Source: CAVRUD01 sp963849635
Lineage (GTDB): Bacteria > Chloroflexota > Chloroflexia > Thermomicrobiales > UBA6265
Reading direction: 5' to 3'
Assembly: GCA_963849635.1 (NCBI GenBank)
Contig: CAWKIA010000008.1
Span: forward strand, 1 to 64,000
Length of the DNA stretch: 64,000 bases
In this document: one piece after another, positions 1 to 7,981 of the stretch
How positions within the stretch are numbered: the stretch's first letter is position 1
Layout: every line of letters begins with the position of its first letter
Position numbers and translations under genes: made by a program
The notes under the pieces: model-generated
Told to the model about the DNA's origin: nothing
What the model saw: the letters and a program-made list of their open reading frames with translations, nothing else
Databases searched by the model: none

Positions 1-147
1 TCGCCCGGGCCACGGCCGCGTCGGGCGTCGAGCAACTCCTGGTGTCGGCGCGGTATGGATCGACCGATCGCCACCGAAAAGACGCGGCAAGCGCTCCTGA
101 TCGGGTGCATGCCCGCCAAGCATGTTCTGTCGAGGCTGTGCCCGTGG
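1..147. other. Window edge, no confident gene
   Basis: A plus-strand frame beginning at base 3 is open from the edge and ends with TGA near 161. It could be the tail of a truncated gene, but the translated residues match nothing I recognise and there is no supporting signal. Confidence 0.2.
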
Positions 148-217
148 TTAGTGGCCACTGATCTGACCACTATGTGCCGTGGATGCTGTGACGAAGTGTG
201 CAGCAGGGGATAGGGGG

Positions 218-276
218 AAAAAAACGAGCGAGCCCCGCTGCCGAAGGTTCCAGTCGCAACCGGGGCTCGTTCGTGC
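218..276 (-). terminator. Rho-independent terminator
   Basis: On the minus strand a stem of about 14 bp (one mismatch, arms around ACGAACGAGCCCCG) is followed directly by seven T residues (A run at 218-224 on the plus strand). It lies just downstream of the corrected end of the small gene at 306-447, which supports that gene end. Confidence 0.8.
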
Positions 277-305
277 CATCCGTAAGAGAATGGGGCGCTC
301 TTTAC

Positions 306-447
306 CTACCAGTTGCGGCGGATTGGTTTGACGTCCTCGTCTGCGCGGTGCGAGAAAGCGGGAATCTACGCCCCACCGCAGGGCGGCAATATCCAGGGCG
401 AGCAGAACCAGCACGACGACGGCGAGGATGGTGAGCGGATGCGACAT
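306..447 (-). CDS. Small single-span membrane protein (frameshifted)
   Basis: The ATG at 447 follows a good GAGGAG ribosome site 7 bases upstream. The first 30 codons give one hydrophobic helix (start MSHPLTILAVVV) ending ALRWGVDSR, a pattern I associate with tiny Chloroflexota membrane proteins; that link is from memory. As written, the frame runs on to 148 and would translate straight through the terminator hairpin. Removing one T from the TTT after the DSR codons gives a polar tail ending RRNW and a stop at 306, ahead of the terminator. The 142-base span is one more than a multiple of three, fitting a single-base insertion. Function unknown; it resembles the small protein at 4316-4393 only in type. 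Confidence 0.6.
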
Positions 448-556
448 GAGATGACTCCTCGGCGGTGATCTATGTGGCCGGAATGCTGCCGGCGACGTCC
501 TGATCATGCGCCGAATTGCCCGCTGCCTCTGATCCGGAGGACCACGCCCTTCACCA

Positions 557-3201
557 TCACGAGGAAAATCGCGCCTTCACCCAAAATCCGCGCCTACATG
601 ATTCCCCGGGGGGACGAACCGGGGTGACCGAAACGCGGCCCGAGCGCATTCCGAGCCGGTATGGGCCGCGGTACCTGATCCCGTGGCGGTGAGCCAGGGC
701 AGCTGCGGCGGTGCGGGAGTTGACGTCGAGTTTGGCGAGGATGTTGGCGACGTGGCGCATGGCGGTGCGGTGGCTGATGAAGAGCGCGTCGCCGATCTCC
801 CGATCGGACATGCCGTGCGTGAGGAGTTGCAGGACTTCGATCTCGCGTGGGGTGAGATCCGCCAGGACCGCGTTGGCGGTGCTGGCGGACTGTACCGGCC
901 GGGCTCGCCGCACCACCGGCAGATTCGTTCGGCCTCGGCTGCAGCTTCCACCCCAGCGATTTCCAGCGAGAGGAGAAGACCTTCCGCGCCGGACAAGCGC
1001 GTACGGCTCGGTACCGAGCGCCCGCATGATCCTATCGGTCGCCGCGGTGTATCGCTCTGCCTCTGGCGCTTCGAAGGCGTAGGTGATCGCCGCGCAGTTC
1101 GCCTCGACCGCGGCAAAGAGGCGGGCGGCGGTCTCCTGCTGGGCGGAAGCGGCCGCCAGGACCGCGATGGCGGCAATCGCGTCGAGCTGGCTCTCCTTGG
1201 CGCCGATGCCGCGGGCCAGTTGCAGGCTCTCCAGGAGCAGGCCCGCGGCCTGGCGGCTGTCGCCGTCGTCGGCGATGACGCTGCCAAGGGCATGCAGGGT
1301 GAACGCCATGCCCCAATGATTGTCGATCGTCCGATAGCCAGCTAGCGCGGCTTCGAGCAGTGATTCTGCCCGGGAAAGGTAGCTCTCCCAGTAAGCGAGG
1401 ACGCCGAGGTTGCAGCGCAGAAGGGCCATCCAGCTCGGGTCGCCGATGCGCTCGAACAGGGAGAGCGACTCCTGGCACAGCTCGACCGCCTGGGCGATCT
1501 CGCCAGAGGAACGGGCCAGGACGCCGAGAAGATTGAGTGACGCCGCCGTGCCGAGAGGATCGTCCAGGTCCCGGTACAGCGCCAGGCCGCGCTCGCAGAA
1601 GACGACCGCCTGAGTGCGATCGTCCTGCGAGCGCGCGAGAGAGGCCGCGCTGTGCCATGCCCGGGCCCGAATCGCAACGGGCGCCTCGTCGGCGTTCGGC
1701 ATGTTGAGGGCGCGCTCGAGCCAGACGCGGCCTTCCGAGCGGTAGGAGCGCAGGACCCAGAACGGGGCGATCAGGCCGGTCAGAGCCAGGAGTGAGGCCG
1801 CGTCGCCGGACGCTTCGAACCAGACGAGGGCTTCGCGGAGGTTGCCGAGGTCGGCTTCAACCCGATCGAGCACATCGGGCGGAATCGAATCGGCGCTGGG
1901 TGCGGTCCAGGTCTGCTGGAGTAGTTCGAGACACCAGCGGGCCTGTCTGCTCCGGATCTCATCCACCTCCCCGTGGAGCGCCAGTTGCTCCTGACCAAAC
2001 TCCCGAACGGTCTCCAGAAAGGCAAACCTGGGGATGTCCGCGCCGTCCTCGTCCGGTCCGTCGACCCGGCGCAGCAGACTCTTGTCGACCAGTGAGAAGA
2101 TGCCGTCGAGGACAGACGAAGACGGGAAGGCGGGGAGACGGGCAGGCGGGGAGAAAGTACCATCGTCCCCTCTCCGCTTCCCGTCTCCCCGTCTCCATCT
2201 CCCCCTACGACCGCCTCGGCGGCGTCCAGCGTGAACCCGCCGACGAAGACCGAGAGCCGCTGGAACAACGCCTGTTCTTCGGCGGAGAGGAGGCCGTGTG
2301 ACCAGGCGATGGCATCGCGCAGCGTCTGCTGACGCTCGGGTTGGTCACGGGGACCTCCCGTGAGCAGCGGTAGGCGATGCTCCAGGCGGTTGAGCAGGGC
2401 GGGCATCGAGAGCAGCTTGGTGCGGGCCGCCGCCAGTTCCAGCGCCAGCGGAAGGCCATCCAGCCGTCTGCAAATGCCGACGACGGTCGGCACGTCGGCC
2501 GGCATCAGGTCAAAGCCCGGCCGCACCGCGCGGACCCGATCGAGGAAGAGGGCGACTGCCGGCGATGAGACGACCTCCGCGATCTGGGATTCACTGAGAC
2601 TGGCATTCGTGGCGACTGCGGGCGGTAGCTGAAGGGGGGCGACGGCGTATTCGCGCTCACCGCTCACCCGGAGCCGCTCTCGGCTGGTGATCAGGGCCTT
2701 GAGCATCGGGTTGGCCGCAATAAGCGCCGCGATCTTCGGAGCGGCGGCAGCCACCTGCTCGGCGTTGTCGAGGAGAAGCAGGACTCCTTGCGCGCCGAAC
2801 GTCCGGCGCAGGCTGTCGGACAGGATGCTGCCGCTCTGGTCGCCGAAGCCCAGGGCCTCGGCGATGGTCGGCTCGACCAGGTCTGGATCGTTCAGCGCTG
2901 CCAGCGAGACGAACGCCACACCTCCGGTGAAGTCGTCGCGCAGCATATGGGCGACGTCCAGAGCCAGGCGTGTCTTGCCGACGCCGCCCGGCCCGGTCAG
3001 GGTCAGCAAGCGGACGTCCGGCCGGCGCAAGATCTCGATGGCGGCACCGACCTCGCGGTCGCGCCCGATCAGCGATGTCAGCGGTGAGGGCGGCGCCGGA
3101 AGATCGGGTTGGTGTGTTGAAGGCGGGGCAAGATGGGACAGAGTCACCAATTCTGGCGGATCTGGCGACATCTCTCTCTCGATCGTGGTTGTGCGTTCCA
3201 C
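557..3201 (-). pseudogene. LuxR-family NB-ARC/TPR regulator, split by a repeat insertion
   Basis: One regulator is spread over two frames. The N-terminal part (GTG at 3201) has a Walker A motif GPGGVGKT at residues 70-77, a Walker B stretch ending LLLLDNAEQ and the ATPase motif LPLALELAA. The C-terminal part has TPR-like helices and a LuxR-type HTH (LTPREIEVLQLL, then the recognition helix near HRTAMRHV). Such STAND regulators bind ATP, oligomerise on a signal and activate transcription. The two halves rejoin in frame (EAV to VLDGIFSLVDKSLL) if 95 bases at 2114-2208 are removed. That insert is a palindromic repeat whose length is not a multiple of three, so the full-length protein is not made as the sequence stands. 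The C-terminal half keeps an intact HTH and could be translated separately from an internal start. Confidence 0.85.
2114..2208. repeat. 95-bp palindromic repeat inside a regulator gene
   Basis: The arms GGGGAGACGGGCAGG and CTTCCCGTCTCCCC are near complements around a short loop with GTACCATCG. Its ends are defined by the point where the host reading frame resumes on each side. It resembles other G-rich palindromic elements in this window (12383, 19069, 26798) in style but not closely in sequence. Confidence 0.75.
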
Positions 3202-3335
3202 GGTTCGCCCTCATCGTCACCTTACCGACTTTTGTACCATCATAGCGATCCGAACCTGTCCCTGCCACGCAGGGAGGCTGGGCATCGGGATCGGGCGAAC
3301 GCTGGTATGGGTGACGACGAGCGGAACTGTTGAGT

Positions 3336-4218
3336 TCAGCGAACTCCAGGACCGGCGACTCCGCCGCGAGCGCCGCGACGATGCGCGCGTGGAGGGCGGG
3401 ACTGACGGCGGCGATCAGCCCGTGCCGGATCATCGGATCCGGCTGGTTATAGCGGAGCGGTGCGCCCCGTTCGTCGGTCAGTCTCCCTCCCGCCTCGCGC
3501 AGGATGATGTCCGGCGCGGCAAGATCCCACTCGCCGCCGATGTAACCGTCCGGGGACGCAGGACCGATGCCGAGATGGGCCTCATAGGAGGGTGGAACAC
3601 CGTTCAACGCGAAGAAGGCGCGGGGATGGAAAGGGCTTGGTGCGGAGGGCGGGATCATGTCCGCGCGGTGCGCTACCCGGCGTAGCAGCGGCCAGGAGTC
3701 CGGCTGGGTGTGGTAGCGATTGGTGTTGAGGCGCGGCGTCTCCCCGGTCGCATCCGGGGTCCGGAGGGGCTGACGGCTGGCGCCATCATCCAGCCAGGCG
3801 CCGTCACCTGCCGCCGCAGCCAGCACGAGCCCCGATGGAGGATGGCAGGCGACTCCCACGACGGGAGCGCCATCCACCGCCAGGGCGAGAAAGACATCGA
3901 ACTGACCGGTGCGATCGATGAAGTCCTGGGTGCCATCGAGCGGGTCGGCGATCCAACAGCGCCTGACCGAGAGGCGGGCGGGATCGTCGGCGCCCTCCTC
4001 GGTGAGGAGGGCATCGCCTGGATATGCCTGGCCGATGCGCTCGCGGATGATCCGGTCGGAGGCAAGATCGGCGTCGGTCACCGGCGAGTCGTCGCCTTTA
4101 GCCCGGATCGCGGCGGAACCAGATCGTAGAACCGGGCGATCTCTGTCGCGGCCGCCCGGGCGGTCCCGATCGCGAACTCCAACTCCTGGAGCCAACCGGT
4201 GCTGGCAATGGTCGTCAT
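3336..4218 (-). CDS. Inositol monophosphatase family protein (frameshifted)
   Basis: A Mg-dependent sugar or nucleotide phosphatase of the IMPase/HisN/CysQ superfamily. The metal site motifs are present: the acidic TEEGADD segment, IADPLDGTQDFI and the C-terminal GEWDLAAPDIILREAGG. About 290 residues is normal for the family. ATG at 4218 (MTTIASTGW) gives a plausible first helix, but the frame changes after ARFYDL near 4125, as if one base were lost. At the other end the main frame has no stop and would run into the neighbouring regulator gene to 2657; a one-base change near 3340 gives a natural TGA at 3336. The ribosome site is weak. The substrate cannot be told from sequence. Confidence 0.75.
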
Positions 4219-4271
4219 CCAGGAGAGACCCCCTAGTGGTCCGCCAGAGGCGACTCGCCGGGCTGCGCAGT

Positions 4272-4299
4272 GCCCGGGCGAGGCATTCCTCGCCCGGGC
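4272..4299 (-). terminator. Strong GC hairpin, likely terminator
   Basis: A perfect 12-bp stem (GCCCGGGCGAGG and its complement) with a CATT loop lies 17 bases after the stop of the small gene at 4316-4393. There is no T run, so factor-independent termination is uncertain. Confidence 0.5.
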
Positions 4300-4315
4300 G
4301 GCCGGTTGTGGCGCC

Positions 4316-4393
4316 CTAGTTCGCCGCGAAGATGATCAGGAGCACGACGACGATCACGGCTCCGACGGCGTAGATGGCCATGCGCTGGTTCAT
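4316..4393 (-). CDS. 25-residue membrane peptide
   Basis: ATG at 4393 is preceded by AGAGGAG at a 6-base spacing. The peptide has a short polar start (MNQRMA) and then one continuous hydrophobic helix ending IIFAAN. A strong hairpin follows the stop. The clear ribosome site and compact structure favour a real gene over chance. Function unknown. It lies just downstream, on the same strand, of the repeat element whose internal promoter (4791-4818) points toward it, so it may be transcribed from that promoter. Confidence 0.6.
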   Translation of the reverse strand: MNQRMAIYAVGAVIVVVLLIIFAAN

Positions 4394-4507
4394 GCAATCT
4401 CCTCTGCGATGGGGCTCGCTGGCGGTTGCCATTCGATTCTCGGGTTTTCTCCCGCAATCGTACACCGGGAAGGACCCGAACGGGAGAACAGGCGGGACTC
4501 GGGGAGA

Positions 4508-4889
4508 GGACCTCACCCCCTACCCCCTCTCCATTGCGATGGAGAGGGGCGTCTCGGAGGCCCTTTCCGGGTTTGGGCAGTCGATGGCCTAGTGGAGCTG
4601 CGTGTGCATGGTTCGCTGCAACCCGCGAGGTGTGGGACCTCCGGGAGCGGGGCGACCGGGCGCGCTACAACCTGCGAGGAGGACCCTCCGGGAGCGAACT
4701 GGCGGGGACTGGATGACGGCTGGTGTCCGAGCCGGGCAAGGTGAGGCGCTGCCCAGGCCCGCGCCCCCGCCGGGCGTGCCGCTTAGTTTCATAACAGAAC
4801 ATAAGTTCTATTTGTCAAGAAGCATCAGAGGAAGGCGCGCTGCCGGACGCCCCTCTCCATCGCAATGGAGAGGGTAGGGGGTGAGGTCC
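4508..4889. repeat. MITE-like element with terminal inverted repeats and a LexA-type promoter (copy 1)
   Basis: The left end (4508-4553) and right end (4846-4889) are near-perfect inverted copies of each other, about 45 bp, and each contains a smaller palindrome (CTCCATTGCGATGGAG). No protein gene fills the interior; it holds two direct copies of a roughly 40-bp unit (4616-4690, around CAACCYGCGAGG and CCTCCGGGAGCG). The first 60 bases and the last 100 bases before the promoter match the element at 60938-61260 in the same orientation. It lies between the double-GNAT gene and a tiny membrane peptide gene. Confidence 0.75.
4791..4818 (-). promoter_or_regulatory. Leftward promoter with LexA-type box
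   Basis: On the minus strand TTGACA (4813-4818), a 16-base spacer and TGTTAT (4791-4796). The spacer contains GAAC-ATAA-GTTC (4797-4808, plus strand), the form of the Gram-positive LexA/DinR operator. The same arrangement with the same spacer occurs in the second element at 61229-61256. Repression by LexA and induction by DNA damage are inferred. Confidence 0.55.
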
Positions 4890-4900
4890 TTGTCCCTGGC

Positions 4901-6187
4901 TTACGCCCCAGCGTTCGCCTCATCCCGGAGTGCCCGCCATTCCTCCGCCAAGAAGTCGAACATCAGGAAGTTGGCCGGGGCGGCATTCTTGAAGCTATCC
5001 CAGTGGAAGATGCCGGCGTCGCGGTAGCCCTGCTTCCGGAGCGCGGCGGCTGAGCGGCCGTTCGGCTGCCACACATACGAGCGGACCGCGTGCAAACCCA
5101 AGCGCTCGAAGACGAACTCCAGAAGCAGGTGCTTGGCCTCGGTGCCGTAGCCGTTGCCCCGGTAGTCCGGGCGGTGGAACCAGCTTGCCGTCTCGGCGGT
5201 GCGATGGATCCAACTGATGTTATCGACGCCGTTGTCTCCGATCAGGACGTCGCCGTCGCGGGCGACGATGGCGAAGTGGAGATCGGTGGGGAAGTCATCT
5301 TCGACGAGATCTCGGATGTACTTGGCCATCGAGATACCGCTTTCGACAGAGCGGCCGTTGTCGAAGAAGGTTTCGGGCTCCTTGCGACTCCATGCTGTCA
5401 TGTCGTCGGCGTCTGCCGGCTCCAGCGGGCGGATGTAGATCCGCTCGCCGACCGCCAGGGCGGTCGGAGGCACGTCCGCTGGCATCCGCTCCGGCGGCAG
5501 CGCGCCGATCCAGCGCTGGAGCGGCGGCCGGGCGGCGAACTCGGTCCGCTGGGCGGCGACCTGATCGTGGAAGGGCGCATCCCCGAGCCGCGGATCGCCA
5601 AAGGTCTTGAGCCAACCGGGGTGCAGCACCTGGAACCAGTGTTGATCCCGGCGTTGTCCCTTGATCAGGAGCGCCTCGCGCAACTTCCCGATCTCGGTGA
5701 AACCGGCCGCCAGCGCACCCTGGTAGGCGATCGCGTCGCCTTCTGGGACGGACACCACCAGGGACATCAACTCTCGCTCGTGCAGGATGTACGGCGTGAG
5801 CAGCCCATACGCCTCGGTCACGATTGCGGCCTGGGTATCAGGCGCCAGGATCGGGTCCGGGTGGACCGCGATGTACGCCGATTGCCCGTTGTGGGTTTCC
5901 CAGATGACCGAGCCGACGGGGACATCGTCGCTCCGGCGGACGATCATCATCCAGCGCTTGTGGTTCTTGGCATCCTTGGGGAGATTCTCCTTGAGGATCT
6001 CTTCCGCCTTTTCGGCATAGACCGGGAAGGGCTCGAAGCGCCAGGTGCGGACGTACTTGGCATCCGACAGCTCCATGCCTCGGATGTAGATCGTCTCCCC
6101 GACCAGGAACGTCTGGCCGACGCTGCCAGTTCCGGGCGCTGGACCCGTTTTCGTCGACGATTCTTCGATGGTCGTCGCGGAGGTCAT
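4901..6187 (-). CDS. Double-domain GNAT N-acetyltransferase
   Basis: 428 residues with two GNAT folds in one chain. The first (about residues 30-190) is degenerate. The second (about 240-415) carries the acetyl-CoA loop YRGNGYGTEAKHLL and the RimJ/RimL-like segment VFERLGLHAVRSYVWQPN. Proteins of this type acetylate amino groups of proteins, antibiotics or small amines; the substrate is not evident. ATG at 6187 follows AGAAAGG. The gene is a tandem paralogue of the next gene upstream (6236-7531): the two share most residues, including the ends MFDFLA and WRALRDEANAG. No other gene in the immediate neighbourhood suggests a pathway. Confidence 0.85.
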   Translation of the reverse strand: MTSATTIEESSTKTGPAPGTGSVGQTFLVGETIYIRGMELSDAKYVRTWRFEPFPVYAEKAEEILKENLPKDAKNHKRWMMIVRRSDDVPVGSVIWETHNGQSAYIAVHPDPILAPDTQAAIVTEAYGLLTPYILHERELMSLVVSVPEGDAIAYQGALAAGFTEIGKLREALLIKGQRRDQHWFQVLHPGWLKTFGDPRLGDAPFHDQVAAQRTEFAARPPLQRWIGALPPERMPADVPPTALAVGERIYIRPLEPADADDMTAWSRKEPETFFDNGRSVESGISMAKYIRDLVEDDFPTDLHFAIVARDGDVLIGDNGVDNISWIHRTAETASWFHRPDYRGNGYGTEAKHLLLEFVFERLGLHAVRSYVWQPNGRSAAALRKQGYRDAGIFHWDSFKNAAPANFLMFDFLAEEWRALRDEANAGA

Positions 6188-6214
6188 GTAGGTTTGGCCT
6201 TTCTTGGTGCCGGG

Positions 6215-6234
6215 GTAGGGGGTGATCCCCCTAC
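6215..6234 (-). terminator. Hairpin between the two GNAT genes
   Basis: A perfect 8-bp stem GTAGGGGG/CCCCCTAC with a TGAT loop lies directly after the stop of the upstream GNAT gene (6236). It could end or attenuate transcription between the paralogues; there is no T run. Confidence 0.45.
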
Positions 6235-6235
6235 C

Positions 6236-7531
6236 TCAGGTTCCAGCGTTCGCCTCGTCGCGAAGCGCCCGCCACTCTGTTGCCAGGAAGTCGAACATCA
6301 GGAAGTTGGCCGGGGTGGCATTCTTGAAGCCGTCCCAGTGGAAGATGCCGGCGTCCCGATATCCCTGCTTGCGCAGTGCGGCGGCGGAGCGGCCGTTCGG
6401 CTGCCAGACGTAGGATCGGACCGCGTGCAGTCCAAGGCGCTCGAAGACGAATTCGAGCAGGAGGTGCTTGGCCTCGGTGCCGTATCCGCTGCCCCGGTAG
6501 TCAGGCCGGTGGAAGAAACTCTCTGTCTCGGCGGTGCGGTGGATCCAGTCGATGCTCTCCACCCCGTTCGCCCCGATCAGGACATCGCCGTCGCGGACGA
6601 CGATGGCGAAGCGTAGGTCGGTGGGGAAGTCGTCTTCGACCAGATTGCGGATGTGCTTGGCTAGCGTGATGCCGCTGCCGACGTACCGGCCGTTGTCGAA
6701 GAAGGTTTCAGTCTCCTTGCGGCTCCAGACAGCCATGTCGTCGGCGTCTTCTGGCTGCAGCGGCCGGATGTAGATCCGCTCGCCGACCGCGAGCGCGGCC
6801 GGTGGGACATCCGCCGGGATCCGCTCCGTCGGGAGCGCGCCGATCCAGCGCCTCAGCGGGGGGCGGGCGGCGAACTCGGCGCGTTGGGCGGCAACCTGGT
6901 CGCGGAAGGCGCCGTCTCCATCTCGCGGATCGCCGAACGTCTTCAGCCATCCGGGGTGCAGGGCTTCGAACCAGTGCTGGTCCCGGCGCTGGCCCCTAAC
7001 GAGCAACGCTTCGCGGAGCGTGCCGATCTCGGCAAAACCGGCGGTCAGAGCGCCCTGGCGGGCGATGGTGTCGCCGTCGACCAGTCCCACCTGCAAGCAC
7101 AGGAACTCACGCTCGTGCAGCATGTAGGGAACGAGTAGCCCCAACACTTCAGCGGTGATCACTGACTGCGTGTCTGGGGGAAGGATCGGGTCCGGATGGA
7201 CGTCGATGTCCGCGGACTGCCCGTTGTAGCTGAACACGTTGATCGAGCCCACGGGAACATCGTCGCTCCGGCGCACGATCATCAACCAGCGCTTGAAGTT
7301 CTTCGCGTCTTTTGGGATGTCCTCCTTGAGAATCTCCTCCGCCTTTTCGGGGAAGATCGGGAATGGCTCGAAGCGCCAGGCGCGGACGTACTTGGCGTCC
7401 GATGTCTCCATCCCGCGCAGGTAGATCGTCTCGCCGACCAGGAAGGTCTGGTCGGCGCTGCCGATGCCGGGCGTGCCCGGTGCTGGGCTCGGCTTCGTTG
7501 CCGTTTCGTCTGCAATCGTCGCAGTGCTCAC
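6236..7531 (-). CDS. Double-domain GNAT N-acetyltransferase, paralogue
   Basis: 431 residues, with the same two-GNAT architecture and acetyl-CoA loop (YRGSGYGTEAKHLL) as its downstream neighbour. The long open frame extends to 7795, but I place the start at the GTG at 7531: the AGAAAGG ribosome site and the following bases match those in front of the ATG of the paralogue, and alignment begins there (STATIADE against TSATTIEE). The upstream 60 or more residues of the open frame are Arg/Pro-rich and look non-coding. The pair is best explained by a recent tandem duplication of an already internally duplicated gene, giving four GNAT domains in a row. Confidence 0.85.
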   Translation of the reverse strand: MSTATIADETATKPSPAPGTPGIGSADQTFLVGETIYLRGMETSDAKYVRAWRFEPFPIFPEKAEEILKEDIPKDAKNFKRWLMIVRRSDDVPVGSINVFSYNGQSADIDVHPDPILPPDTQSVITAEVLGLLVPYMLHEREFLCLQVGLVDGDTIARQGALTAGFAEIGTLREALLVRGQRRDQHWFEALHPGWLKTFGDPRDGDGAFRDQVAAQRAEFAARPPLRRWIGALPTERIPADVPPAALAVGERIYIRPLQPEDADDMAVWSRKETETFFDNGRYVGSGITLAKHIRNLVEDDFPTDLRFAIVVRDGDVLIGANGVESIDWIHRTAETESFFHRPDYRGSGYGTEAKHLLLEFVFERLGLHAVRSYVWQPNGRSAAALRKQGYRDAGIFHWDGFKNATPANFLMFDFLATEWRALRDEANAGT

Positions 7532-7981
7532 AGGTATTCGGCCTTTCTGAGCGTCTGAAATCCATGGCCATGTCGCCAACCGCTTTTCTGGCAGCGAGCA
7601 CGACGCGGGACGCGCGGCGTGGAGGCGCCGTTCGATCCAGAGTCGGGTCAAAATCGGGCGACAGGTGTGGTCCTGAAGGCGAATGGCGACAGGCCCGGTC
7701 CCAACCTTGGGCCAGCGAGCTACCGCTTCGGTTCGCGATTTCGGACAAACAATAGCCCGGCCTCCCCTATGGCAGGAAGACCAAAACGGCGCCAATTCTG
7801 GTGGCGCCCGGGCTTGTCGGCTCGGCCTCCCGGCCGACGCGACCTATGTAAATCTATTGCGGATCATCATCATCTTATTCGTCACCCTTTCCCTGTCCCC
7901 GTTGAATGGCGGCGTGGCGAGGACAGCGCTCGTGATGTTGTGTGGAACGTCGGCGCGAGGGCGGATCGCGCAGCGGGAATC
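7532..7981. other. Intergenic, 450 bp
   Basis: No gene recognised on either strand. It holds the hairpin at 7781-7808, GC-rich inverted stretches around 7815-7845, and must include the promoter of the GNAT pair; no clear -35/-10 pair was found. Confidence 0.4.
7781..7808 (-). terminator. Possible terminator after the PBP gene
   Basis: On the minus strand a GGCGCC/GGCGCC stem with a 9-base loop is followed by GTTTTGG. It lies about 170 bases past the stop of the penicillin-binding protein gene. Confidence 0.4.

Noticed and set aside
4589..4792. Short minus-strand ORFs in the two LexA-type elements (also 61120-61314) sharing SGTPGxGAGLGSA
   Set aside because: The shared residues follow from DNA similarity; the ATG lies within or beside the -10 box, upstream of the expected transcript start, and the downstream reading differs between copies.
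5090..6616. A 508-residue plus-strand open frame opposite the GNAT pair
   Set aside because: Runs across two real genes on the other strand and repeats their tandem structure in mirror form.
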